Source: Tubulanus polymorphus (Eukaryota > Nemertea > Palaeonemertea > Tubulaniformes > Tubulanidae). Taken from it: a DNA stretch of 64,000 bases. Below, piece by piece: positions 19,221 to 30,423 of the stretch. The stretch spans positions 14,141,962-14,205,961 of the forward strand of contig NC_134034.1 in assembly GCF_964204645.1 (NCBI RefSeq). Reading direction: 5' to 3'. Every line of letters begins with the position of its first letter. The first letter of the stretch is position 1. The translations under genes and the position numbers were made by a program. A model generated the notes under the pieces. That model was not told the DNA's origin. It did no database searches and worked only from the letters and a program-made list of their open reading frames with translations.

Positions 19221-20052
19221 TCGGTTTCAGAAACAGATAATATTTAAACTGTTCGTTTTTTCATTACTTTCTTGTTTATATTTCATGTTGAACTCTAGAT
19301 GCAAAACCTAAACTGTTGATAGAAAAACCCCGTGAATAAACGAACTGCAGATTTGAGCGAACAATCTAATTTGTAAGTTTGAATTTTAGATTTGATATTT
19401 CTGCAGTTATTTCTAAGGAAAGAAAACAATCTTAGATTTGTCTATTATAGGTATCACTTCAACATGTTCAACGGGAATTTTGATTCAGCACCGGAAAACA
19501 AGAATCACTCTTAGATTCAGCACAGGACAACAAGGAATCAGTGTTTCACAATCAGACTTTTTTGGTTTTGCGCCGGACATCGGGAATCATTCTTGGATTC
19601 AGCACAGGACAACAAGGAATCAGTGTTTTACTACCAGACTTTTTTTTGATTTAGCACAGGACATCGGGAATCACTCTTGGATTCAGCATGACGTCAGGAA
19701 TCACTATAGCCTATGTGGAAATTCAAGATAAGTTACATTTATTTATCGGTGGTTGAATTGATTTTAAGGGACTAATTTTATATTGTTTGTTATAAACCAT
19801 GTTTTGAAATGAAATCTCAGAACCTGTTGCAGTTATTCAATCATTTCAAATTTCTTTTGGTGAATATTTGGCTATAATCAGTTCATGGTTGGAATTGTTA
19901 TTTCTGTAAGCGGGTTTACAGGTTTTCTAAATTGTGATCAACTCAAATGTTATTTCTAATCAATATGAAAGTGGTTCCTGATGTCAATAATACAACTGTT
20001 ATCAATCATGTTCCTTCTTGATAATCAGATCATGTGTATCTTGAGAGTTAGA
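19221..20052. other. Beta segment with 70-80-bp imperfect repeats
   Basis: 19450-19720 holds three or four imperfect copies of 'ttcagcacaggacaacaaggaatcagtgttt' / 'gacatcgggaatcattcttggattcagcac'. It is matched at 31790-32050. The ORF of 97 codons across it simply reads these repeats. The rest is AT-rich and featureless. Confidence 0.55.
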
Positions 20053-20250
20053 ATTTCTATAGATTAAACTGCTGTACTTATTTCGTACTGATTGTACAGT
20101 TACAGATACATGTAACATTGTGTACCGATACTGAGATACAGATCACTGCATTTCTTCATCCTGTGATTGAACAGTGATTTAATGTTCTTTCATCTTCATT
20201 AGATTCTCATCTGTCTAACTAAAACATCAGAACATTCAACTCACCTAACC
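20053..20250 (-). repeat. Arm of ~200-bp inverted repeat (left-type)
   Basis: Reverse complement of the 1310-1508 segment, with mismatches: it runs from 'atttctatagattaaactgctgtac' to 'catcagaacattcaactcacctaacc'. A second copy lies at 32393-32588. Paired with the next unit's head arm (23885-24078) it encloses about 3.6 kb containing the 123-codon ORF and the 40-bp array. Confidence 0.8.
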
Positions 20251-20259
20251 ACGGGATTT

Positions 20260-20560
20260 AGGGAGGGTGGGTAGGGTTGGGGGGAGGGAAGGGGTAGAGG
20301 GAGGGAGGGTTGGGGTGGGGGACGGTGGGAGGGAAGGGGTCTGGGAGGAAGGGTGGGAGAGATGGGGTGAGGGAGGGCGGGAGGGAAGGGGTGTGGGAGG
20401 GAGGGCGGGAGGGAAGGGGTCCGAGAGGGCAGGAGGGAAGGGGTCCGGGAGGGATGGGGTTTGGGAGGGTGGGAGGGATGTAGGGGTGGTGGTAGGACTT
20501 GGGAGGGTGGGAGGGATGTAGGGGTGGTGGTAGGACTTTGGAGGGAGGGATATAGGGTGG
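20260..20560 (+). repeat. G-rich array (beta, unit 1)
   Basis: GGGAGGG, GGGTGGG and GGGAAGGGG runs, with longer sub-repeats such as 'gggagggatgtaggggtggtggtaggact' twice. The counterpart is 32590-32870 in unit 2, with fewer sub-repeats. Glycine/arginine-rich ORFs across it are composition artefacts. Confidence 0.85.
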
Positions 20561-20918
20561 GGCTTTAGGGTTTAGGTACAGGTACAGGTACAGGTGGTTT
20601 AGTCGTAGTTTTAGTCTTGAAGTTCAGGATATTTCAGAAAATGTGTCCCATCTTTTTATTATTCTAAGAAAGGATTAATCATTATGAAACACGTGACTGC
20701 AACATGTCATGTTTCAGTTGTTATGCACGACAAGCTGTATAACCATCGGCCAATTGGACTCGTTCTATTTCACTGGTTGTTATTTCTATGAGACCCGGGT
20801 TTGATCCCCGGTGAGTGCGCACGTTATTTCACCGTCACTTCTCTCAATCGTTATGAGATAATTGCCCCAGATTTTTGAATTGGGACGTTTCAATTTTGAG
20901 GGCCATTATTTAATGTGG

Positions 20919-21290
20919 TCAGGAATGAGAGATATTTTTTGAATGATCACAAACTGCTCCTTGGCTCCGATCAAAACACGGCTTCATTAATAATTCAATG
21001 AAACAACAATCATACGTAATAATTACTGTTGATATCTGGCCGTTTACTGATACATTTCCAGCTGAAAGATGTATTTTCTTCTGTGCTATTTTAAAAACGG
21101 CTGTAAATACTGAGAACTGTATAGGACGACTTAGAAAATTGTTGACGAGAGTCGAGATGCAGTTCACATTCATCGCTGCCTCCTCTTTTTTCTGCAGATT
21201 CTTAGACAGAGACCTACTCTTCATTTTTGGAAGAAGAGTATAGAACTCATTAGAATAAGTGATATGTTTTGTTATCACTTTTATGGACAC
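20919..21290 (-). CDS. 123-codon ORF in beta, duplicated at 33225-33596 (hypothetical)
   Basis: The minus-strand ORF opens MSIKVITKHITYSNEFYTLL and contains a Lys-rich stretch followed by NCISTLVNNFLSRPIQFSVF. The paralogous frame at 33225-33596 has the same length, and only one residue (C/F near the C-terminus) differs. No domain, signal peptide or TM segment is clear. A plus-strand ORF of 81 codons overlaps it in both copies. Conservation between two recent copies does not prove selection. No splice-site or promoter support was found. Confidence 0.3.
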   Translation of the reverse strand: MSIKVITKHITYSNEFYTLLPKMKSRSLSKNLQKKEEAAMNVNCISTLVNNFLSRPIQFSVFTAVFKIAQKKIHLSAGNVSVNGQISTVIITYDCCFIELLMKPCFDRSQGAVCDHSKNISHS

Positions 21291-21299
21291 ACTTCTTCA

Positions 21300-22050
21300 T
21301 TTGCCTTCATGGCACAGTATATCACTATTCATAGATATCCTTAATAATTACTTATCCTTTTCAAAAAGATGGGACACAATTTCTGAAATAAACTGTACAA
21401 TTTCTAGGTGGGACAAAGATTGACACGGAGATACTATTGTTCTATTATTATATTCATTTTAGAATAGGATAATATTCTATTTCTACCTGTGACTTATAAT
21501 TCTATTCTAGACAGAATTTAAGGGGCTGCGAACTAATTATACTTCTATCAGGAAATATTTTACTGAATTTAAAAGCCATAAAAACAAATGATATTCAACC
21601 AGATGTAGTTGTAGTTTTTACAGTTAGGCTACGGCAATCTTCCTACTACAATGAGACTCTGATAAAGCGTGGGGGAGGTGTATCTAGTGTATTTTGCCAT
21701 TTTTCATGATCATATCAGTTTATGAAAGTTATTTCATCCTCCGCTGTTATTTAAAATATTATCAGTGCTCGATCAATTTGTCAGTTTATAGCTTTTAGAC
21801 TTCGATCAATGCATCATTTTCTGATAGACTCAAATTAGTCAGAATTATTTCAGACTTAATCAATTAGTCCAAGATTTTGAGCCCATTCAGTGTGAACATA
21901 ATTCTTCACTTTATTCTAGTGATGAGTGTTTAGTCCAATTCCCCTATTCAACATATGCAACGCTCAATTTCTCATGTTATTTGCTAATCAAACCAGAGCC
22001 ATAAAACTGACTTACCTTTAACGAGGGCCATGAGCTATATTTACCCTCCG
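21300..22050. other. Beta segment, AT-rich non-coding
   Basis: No ORF of note. The stretch after 21480 holds several tandem 'attctatt' motifs. Part of the segment around 21690-21720 (gccatttttcatgatcatatcagttt) is the inverse of the head sequence near 1115-1140. So the inverted arrangement between beta and head extends in pieces beyond the 200-bp arms. Confidence 0.45.
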
Positions 22051-22055
22051 TGGTC

Positions 22056-22395
22056 ACCAAATCAGAACCATAGACCAAACTTTGACTCTTTAGTCACCAA
22101 AACAGGGCTATGAACCAAACTTTGACTATTTGGTCACTAAACCTGAGCCATGAACCAAACTTTGACTCTTTGGTCACCAAAACAGGGCTATGAACCAAAA
22201 TTTGACTCTTTGGTCACCAAAACAGAGCTATGAACCAAACTTTGACTCTTTGGTCACCAAAACAGAGCTATGAACCAAACTTTGACTCTTTGGTCACTAA
22301 ACCCGAGCCATGAACCAAACTTTGACTCTTTGGTCACCAAACCTGGGCTATGAACCAAACTTCGACGCTTAGGTCACCAAACCAAGGCCATAAAT
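22056..22395. repeat. 40-bp minisatellite (unit 1)
   Basis: About 8 copies of a 40-bp unit (ctttggtcaccaaaacagag / ctatgaaccaaactttgact). The unit 2 counterpart (34345-34575) has about 5 copies. Copies are adjacent with no unique spacers, so this is a minisatellite. Confidence 0.92.
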
Positions 22396-22489
22396 GAAAG
22401 ATTTAACGTTTTTTAAAGTTATTTCTGTTGCCCTCATGACTCAATATTTGAGAATGGAACAAATGACGTAGTTAATGAAAGATTCATCT

Positions 22490-22548
22490 GTATCAGTGTT
22501 GCTGCTGGTGCTGCTGATGCTGCTGCAGCTGCTGGTGCAACTAACACA
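22490..22548. repeat. GCTGCT-rich trinucleotide tract
   Basis: An impure CTG/GCT run (gttgctgctggtgctgctgat...) matched at 34672-34716 in unit 2. Mirror-like CTG islands occur inside the heads near 3100 and 3341. Confidence 0.75.
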
Positions 22549-22889
22549 ACCTTTTGCTGTTTGTCTCTAAAAGATTAAACTTGATCCCAGTCGGAACGGA
22601 TGAGAATTTTAGTGAGACGACAAATAAGGAAAAGCCATATGAAAAAATGTAAAGCGAATGCGTGAATAAAATAAAACAGCATGAAATGCTGATATAAAGA
22701 GTGGGGTCCGAGAGCAATTCGAAGGTTTAGTGTCCTGCACGCTTAGCGAGCGGGCAGGGGTCTATTCCTACCTCGACTCAAAAAAGATGAAATATAAAGA
22801 GAAGGGTCCGAGAGCAATTCGAAGGTTTAGTGTCCTGCACGCTTAGCGAGCGCGCAGGGGTCTATTCCTACCTCGACTCATGTGCTAAA

Positions 22890-24160
22890 AGTCAGAGAAA
22901 AGAGTAAAAACGAAAAATGGCAAATGAAGGAAAAATGGCTGGAGTTTGATTTGTTCCACTGGGTTTAAGTGTTAACTTGAAAAGACAATCAAACAGATTA
23001 TTTAATGACGTATATATTTTGCATCAGCAGTTTAAAAACATTGATTAATAACTTTTATGAATAGGATTCCATAAACTACTTGCTTATATGAAACCTCTAG
23101 TAGAGAGTATTGAAATAGTCCACAATGGTTTCATTTAGTGACGTCATGTTGAATTGGTGAAGCAACATAAATAGCATTAATTGTTTTGATCTCAGCCATC
23201 ATTCTTGTCCTTGGTTTGTGTTTGCCTTTCTCACGACATTTTGTGAGTGTGGAGGTTTGGTTCGGGTTTATTTCCTTGGTTCGGGTGAACCCTCGGTATA
23301 CCTCCCCCTCCCTTACAACATTAGGTTCCTCAGGTTTGGTTTGATGTTTTGTAGATGAAACCTCTACAACTCAAACTCGCATCATTTGATGAAATGAAAT
23401 CTGTTTACAGACGACTGCTGCAACTTGTCGTGAAACTGAGATATATTGTGAATACTTATTAGAGGGAGTAGAAATAATAGGAATAATTTGATGAAATTGA
23501 TAAAGAAATCATCTGTAAAAATGAAGCCATGTGATTTTCAAGACCAACCCAGGCATATGATCATTTGAAGTCATCTGAATGCCTCCAAAATGTGTAGAGA
23601 AAGTATCTGTGAGTCCCATCAATGATGCAATTGATTAAGGATTTTGATTTATAAATGAAATTGATATGATCGTGAAAAATGGCAAATCGTTTTGTAGTTA
23701 TTGTACAGATGAGTGGTGTGTGAAGAGGAGACAACAGAGTTGAGGAGGCATTGAGGTAGGGCTAGGTGGGAGGGCATTGAGGGAGGGGTCCAGGAGGGCG
23801 GGAGGGAAGGGGTCAGGGAGGGCGGGAGGGAAGGGGTTTGGGAGGGCGGGAGGGAAGGGGTCTGGGAGGGGAGGGTCGGGAGGTTAGATGAGTTAAAATG
23901 TTCTGATGTTTTAGTTAGACGGATGAGAATCTAATGAAGATGAAAGAACATTAAATCACTGTTCAATCACAGGATGAAGTAATGCAGTGATCTGTACTCT
24001 GTATCTGTACACAATGTTACATGTATCTGTAACTGTACAATCAGTATGAAATAAGTACAGCTGTTTAATCTACAGAAATCCTGTACTGTTTCTGTCTGAT
24101 TGATTGATAATTTGAGATGTTACATTCTGCGCTATTGTCACTGATTATTGTTTCTTTTTC
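22890..24160. other. Unit 2 head, non-coding part
   Basis: Colinear with 346-1590. It contains the G-rich array 23745-23885 and the inverted-repeat arm 23885-24078. No additional feature is seen relative to unit 1. Confidence 0.6.
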
Positions 24161-24313
24161 TTTTCAGAATGAAATGAATGCAATAGAATTTACTATTTAA
24201 ACAGGCTCATTTAAGGTAAGTACAAAACTGGTAATGAATTTCTCCACAGAATTCTTCACAGTCTCTGTTGATATTTTGAATTATTTTTGAACTAAAAATT
24301 ACTGTTTTACTCT

Positions 24314-24653
24314 CAGTTACAGGATGAGATACACACCGCAGCAGCAGCAACAGCAGCACTGGCAGTACCTGCAGTACCAGCACCATGCAGCAACAGCGCC
24401 ACCAGCAACAGCAGCAGCACTGGCAGTACCAGCACCATGCAGCAACAGCAGCACCAGCAGCACTGGCAGTACCTGCAGTACCAGCACCATGCAGCAACAG
24501 CGCCACCAGCAGCTGCAACAGCAGCACTGGCAGTACCCGCAGTACCAGCACCATGCAGCCACAGCGCCACCAGCAGCTGCAGCAGCAGCACTGGCAGTAC
24601 CTGCAGTACTAGCACCATGCAGCAACAGCGCTACCAGCAGCGGCAGCAGCAGG
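24314..24653 (+). CDS. VNTR exon, unit 2 copy (hypothetical)
   Basis: Same acceptor (tttactctcag) and ATG as unit 1. The array is about 4 irregular copies of the 64-bp unit, some shortened. The frame from the ATG at 24324 stays open to SSGSSR and the donor-like CAG|GTAAAA. Length difference from unit 1 is due to repeat number. Coding status is unproven for the same reasons as in unit 1. Confidence 0.4.
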
Positions 24654-24659
24654 TAAAAT

Positions 24660-27600
24660 CTGTTTGGAAATTCATTATTTTTAGAGAACTGTTCTATATA
24701 AATTATTCTATCTGTTTATGTTTCCAGCATTCAATCACTCAAAGATCATGGCTTAGTTTGATTTGGTGTGAAACTGCTCTTATTTCATAACAACTTAACT
24801 GACAATTTCTAAAATTTGTATTTAGGAGCTGAAATAACTGGAACCCTTGATAGAATCTGTGAACAGTAATCATTGGGAATTCACTTCACATTTGTTTAAG
24901 ATGGACATCGCTTTAGATCCTCAAAACCGATACGGTACCGGTAAATATCTCTACAGATTCTAGTCTCTGTTTGACTGAATATTTATAAACTCATTTTCTG
25001 ATTAGAAGCTACATTAATCAGTGAAGGCGAATTTTCAATCACTTCTATTCTGGTCAAAGTTCGAATCATCAAAATTATGCAACTGTTGTATTCTAGGGTC
25101 TAAAATAAAGCTGAACTTGCAGTAAACATTGCGCTCCACAAATCAATCAAGTCAGAAGCGGTGAGTTTTATATCGATTTATTGCAGTAATTTGTGGTGAT
25201 CTTCAAATCAAGTCCAGAAAATGATGTTTTGATCGGTCAATGTTGGCAGGTATCAACGTTTTACTTGAGGACGCAGTCTAAAGCTACCATCAAACCTCTC
25301 AGAAATCTGCATATACTCGACACATTGTGATAAACTACTCATTAACCTGGTAGGTTTTCTGTCAATCGAACAGTTGCAGTTTCTATCTATTTCATTAACC
25401 ATTTTCTGGCATAATTTTCTCTTTCCAGAATGCAATACGCCCAACACAAATTGGAACTGGAGAAATTAAAAATATTCACCTTCAAAGAGTAAAGAAGCTC
25501 TAGTTGCTGAAGCTGCTGCTATCGTTTTAAGAATTTATTTTCTCAGAAAATCATCAGTTCTCTTAACTTCATGACATTATGACTGTTGGAAGTGAAATCC
25601 TGCTAGATGGCACTGAACTTATCTGATATGAGTTTAGAAATGGTGAGTATTTCATCACTCCACTGTGCTCTAATTTCATAATATTCTAACATTTAATTAT
25701 TCTGTACAGGATTTTTATGTGTGATTCTTAATTCTGCTAAACACAAGTTTGAAAATGATTGATTTTCTAATAGAATTTAGCCCCAATTTCAGACTGCTAT
25801 AAATACATTACTTGGTATTTTCATAGTATAATGATTTTTTGCAGCATGAAATTTGTCCAATAGAACAGTTTGAAAAGTGATCAAAGATTGAATAATGGTG
25901 TTGAATTATCTAGAATTATAAGGTAATTATAAATTCTAGTTACCGAATTATGTCATGAAAACAATTCCCATTTGACTGTTAATTCAATCGAACATTTTCT
26001 ATGTAATATTTGCTGATGCAAGTTTTCTCTATTCTAGGACGAAGTGGGGATCGGGACCAATTTGCCATTTGACAGGGATAGTGACCAACCATCTACCTGG
26101 AGCCAAATGAATATTGTTTATCTGTGCCGACCGGCACGGGCAGCCTACTGTTGTTCTGTTTGTGATGGTTTGATGATAGACTGTGTATCACATATCCATA
26201 AAAACAATAGAGTCATCCCCTGATTCGTCTCTCAAAGCTATGGTGTCATTTTTGCTAATAGAAAAATAGCCTGACTCGGGCATAGAATATATAATTTAAA
26301 CCCTGCTATATGCAAATTTAAAAGGCAAAATTCATTTATCAAGAATCAGAATCAAAATAATAAAAGTATAATGAAGAAATAACTAGAACAACCTATACGC
26401 ACAAAATAACAAAACCTCTCAACCTTAGCACTGAACACTCGCTTTACTTTCCTAATTAACTTGTTTTTCCCTGTTTTAGTTTTTCTTCAGACTTGATAAT
26501 GGTCTCTACAGAGACTCCAAAATGTTGTGTCTTTTACTTCTATTAAGTTTCTATATAGTGGGTTTTAAAGTTTTAATGAAAATTGAAATTGAAGATTAAA
26601 TGTAGCTGTAAAGCAGCGATAACTGGTTGCAATAGTTTGTAATTGTTTGTACCCCACGACCCAGTTTTATTGGTCTGGTTTTGTAAAAAATTGTATGATA
26701 CACATATTGTATAATGATGTAATATGGACATGTTTTAAGTAACTCAATCAATGAAACCATAAAGTTGAAATATCGACAGGTTTTCTTTATTATGGGACTA
26801 TAATATTTCGTGTGAACTGTTGTTCTGTTTTATTTGAAATAAAGATGAATTTTCTGTGTTGTTTTAGTTGTGATTACAGACGCCAGCAGTTTCACACACA
26901 CTCAGTGCGTCACACGTAAATCCCACGGGTTCAGTTTCATAGAAATAATTTACTCATAAAACTTTACTCAATTCGACTTCACCGCCTCAATGAATGAATA
27001 TTTTTGAAGAAACTGAGCCTAGGGTATAGAGTTTCACAAACCAATTGCGTTCAAACATTTTATTTTGAAGAAAAAAGTAAATCCCTAGTTGAAATTGATT
27101 CATACTTTCTCTGTGAAACTGGACTCGACGGGATTAAATACTCGCTATTCAGTGTGCGAAACTGCAGCATCTAAATCTGATTGAAACTCCGCATCATAAA
27201 CCAAATCCTACCGATTGTACGGTTTCACATATACGGATTAGTTATCAAAGATCAACAAAAAAGAAAAACTGAGTTCATGAAGTTCATCTGTTTTTGTGAG
27301 ATGTGATCCAGATAAAATTTCTTCACAAATTCAGTTAATGCATCCTTTTTTGTGAAACTGCGACCCCTGGTGTCTACTCGAGGGATTCATTTTTTCTTTC
27401 TTACCCTGGTATGCGAGGGATTCAATTCGATGGTCCAACTACTATTCTTAAAAGGGCAGGGTCCAGTTCCACAGTTGTTGAGTTAAGATTTAACCCTGGG
27501 CCCAGTTTCACAAAAAGGATTAAGGCCTAAATCGATTTAAGATAAACTGAATTAATGAAGAAATTAAATCGATTTAAGAGTTAAACCATTTTGTGAAACT

Positions 27601-27750
27601 GGGCCCTGGGGTAACTCATTGAAAGTGAATTAACTTTAACTCTAACTCACAACTGTGGAACTAGGCCGGGTGTGTTACATGACAATGAGGAATAAATATA
27701 GATAATTGTTGCTGTAAGTCGTGTGTGCGTTATTTAATCATTTTTCGTGG
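24660..27750. other. Unit 2 head, splice-rich and UTR-like part
   Basis: Colinear with 2260-5330. The short exon candidates keep their frames: MDIALDPQN at ~24901, MALNLSDMS at ~25608 and DEVGIGTNLPFDRD at ~26039. The last continues in a different frame after a ~55-bp deletion relative to unit 1. Confidence 0.4.
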
Positions 27751-27915
27751 CGGGGTCGAACCCAGGACACCTGTACATCCTCTATTCAGTATCAAGACCA
27801 CTCTGAACCAGTATCAGTAATTACTGGTTCGAACCCGGGATACCCCTGTACATCCTCCATTCAGCATCAGGACCAATCAGTTATCAGTAATTACTTTTAA
27901 GATATCAACATTTCA

Positions 27916-28091
27916 CCGTACGGTGCTGCCTCTATGCTCATCGGTAGCGGGATTTTCATACACTAACGTTAGTCAACTCTGGCAAGCAAGGGTTACGGAG
28001 TATAGCTGGACAGCACGACGATTGCCAGAGTTGACTTCAGTTAGTGTATGGAAATCCCGCTAACGATGAGCATAGCGGCAGCACCGTACGG
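27916..28091. mobile_element. 176-bp palindromic MITE, copy in unit 2
   Basis: Same length and same arms as the unit 1 element, within the same B-box array. It moved with the segmental duplication rather than by independent insertion. Confidence 0.85.
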
Positions 28092-29365
28092 TCGGGACAC
28101 CCCTGTACATCCTCCATTCAGCATCAGGACAACTTGGACCACTACTGAGTTCGAACCCGGGACACCCCTGTACAAAGACCACTCTGAACCAGTATCAGTA
28201 ATTACTTGGTTCGAACGCGGGACACCCCGTACCCATTATGACGCGATTAGACACGTGTTCGATAGTCGTCCTCATTCAGAAGATGAATTTAATTGTGAAA
28301 CATGGTCATATCCAGGAATAGTTAAACCCGGCCATCAATGTCTCGACTAAAACCGTGTCTATAACGATATTTTTATACTGTTAATCGTCATATTCATCTT
28401 CTTTACGATAACCTACAACGATACGATTTCAAACTGTGTTCTACCCGTACTCGTAGTAGGCCTAACTACCAATTTCACGTTGTTTGGACCCATTTTAGGA
28501 CAGTGTAACTTCAACCTAGAGCGATTTCACCCACCCCGAGTGCTACTTGATAAAAGTTCCTGTGTATCAAGTTAAATCGTAATCGGTCCATTGGGTCAAG
28601 AGATATAGACATTTATCCAAAGCGACACCTATATGGAAAAGAGTGGAAATTGTTGCATACCAACCGTAAAGTAGATATTGTGGTTTTTATATATATTGAA
28701 TAATGTCACCAACTCTTTTATTCATTTAGAAATAATCTACTGTATTGAGCGAAGTATCTTTTAAATAAATTGGCCTCCACTAGATAAAGCAAATATATGT
28801 GTTCAAAATATATAAGTTAGTATAGAATCAGTTGACCAAAAAATAACCCGAGTCAAACAGATGATCATCGTACTACAAAAACCTCGCTGGGCCAAAAATT
28901 AACCCCAACCTGAGGAACTAACCCTAACCCTAGATCGACCGTAACCCTAACCCTAGCAGGACTCGAACCATCGACCTCCAGCATGCCAGCCGAGCACGCT
29001 AACCACTAGACCGCTGAGTTCTGGTGGCTGTCCTAGTTTGTGAATACGTGTAGTCAGTGTGGTACAAGGCCAACACTAGGGTTACTGAGTTTATCAAACA
29101 GGCCAACACTAGGGTTACTGCGTTTATTAAACAGGCCAACACTCGCGTCAGTGTTTGTTTCTTGGTAATAGCCTTTTTAGTGCCCTGGGGCCAGTTCCAT
29201 GGGTGATGGCTTAGGAGGTGAATCTAAGCTTTTCTCATATCGGTATTTGTACATAACTCAATCGTGAACGTCTTTCTGTATTCCAAGACTGATTCTATTG
29301 GCTAATACAGTCAAACTAAATCGTTTAATCCGCATCGGCTTAATCCGAATTTTGGTCTAATCCGG
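28048..29365. repeat. Module copy, unit 2 first
   Basis: Carries the DGRPH-type segment with a change to DSRPHSEDEFNCETW, then the membrane ORF. A base change (agttaaatcg) creates an early stop, so the two-TM frame is also broken. AATAAT replaces the first AATAAA (28733). The SINE head is at ~28957-29015. Confidence 0.75.
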
Positions 29366-30423
29366 ATAATACTGTGTTCTACCCTGTGTTCTACCCGTAC
29401 TCGTAGTAGGCCTAACTACCAATTTCACGTTGTTTGGAGCCATTTTAGGACAGTGTAACTTCAACCTAGAGCGATTTCACCCACCCCGAGTGCTACTTGA
29501 TAAAAGCTCCTGTGTATCAAGTTTAATCGTAATCGGTCCATTGGGTCAAGAGATATAGACATTTATCCAAAGCGACACCTATATGGAAAAGAGTGGAAAT
29601 TGTTGCATACCAACCGTAAAATAGATATTGTGGTTTTTATATATATTGAATGATGTCACCAACTCTTTCATTCATTCAGAAATAAACTACTGTATTGAGC
29701 GAAGTATCTTTTAAATAAAGTGGCCTCCACTAGATAAAGCAAATATATGTGTTCAAAATATGTAAGTTAGTATAGAATCTATTGACCAAAAAATAACCCG
29801 AGTCAAACAGATGATCATCGTACTACAAATTCCTCGCTGGGCCAAAAATTAGCCCCAACCTGAGGCACTAACCCTAACCCTAGATCGATCGTAACCCTAA
29901 CCCTAACAGGACTCGAACCTGCGACCTCCAGCATGCCGGCCGAGCACGCTAACCACTAGACCACTGAGTTCTGATGGCTGCCCTGGTTTGTGAATATGGT
30001 TGGTCAGTGTGGTAACAGGCCAACACTAGGGTTTCTGCGTTTATTAAACAGGCCAACACTCGTCAGTGTTTGTTTCTTGGTAATTTTAGTGCCCTGGGGC
30101 CAGTTCGATGGGCGAAGACTGATTCTATTGGCTAATACAGTCAAACTAAATCGTTTAATCCGCATCGGCATAATCCGATTTTTGGTGTAATCCGGATAAT
30201 ATTTACAGTCAATTTAATCATTAATATACACGAAAATGACTTTTAATCCGGATTTGCCGTAAAACGGATGAATTTTGTTGGTCCCAATGATCGGAATTAG
30301 TGAGATTCTATCATACCATTTACTCTCCTTATATAAAGCTCTAATGTTGGTCGAGTTATTAATTTCTAACAAACTAGTGTTGAGTGATGAATGAAATTTG
30401 ACTTAAGAAAAATCTGTATTCCT
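29366..30423. repeat. Module copy, unit 2 second (5'-truncated)
   Basis: It starts inside the membrane ORF at 'tgtgttctacc', immediately after the tail of the previous module, so two modules abut head to tail. It then runs through poly(A) signals, telomere-like motifs and the SINE head (~29907-29965) into beta. Confidence 0.8.

Larger units (their letters stand above)
1..22633. repeat. Tandem segmental duplication, unit 1
   Basis: The sequence starting at position 1 (agccatatgaaaaaatgtaa) recurs at 22634 and 34805, and homology continues colinearly for thousands of bases with only small indels and scattered substitutions. Unit 1 is the longest version, in the order head (1-5570), B-box array plus palindromic MITE (5330-5960), membrane-ORF/SINE module (5991-7330), alpha segment (7330-11100), private sequence and satellites (11100-17690), module tail (17697-18090) and beta segment (18090-22633). 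The window edge falls inside the array, so the true unit boundary is arbitrary. Seen directly by matching sequence blocks; exact identity was not computed. Confidence 0.95.

Noticed and set aside
20267-20521. Gly/Arg-rich ORF
   Set aside because: Arises from the G-rich array, with frame and length differing between paralogous units.
22056-22395. Regular 40-bp repeats that might suggest a CRISPR-like array
   Set aside because: Copies are adjacent without unique spacers, and the genome is animal; it is a minisatellite.
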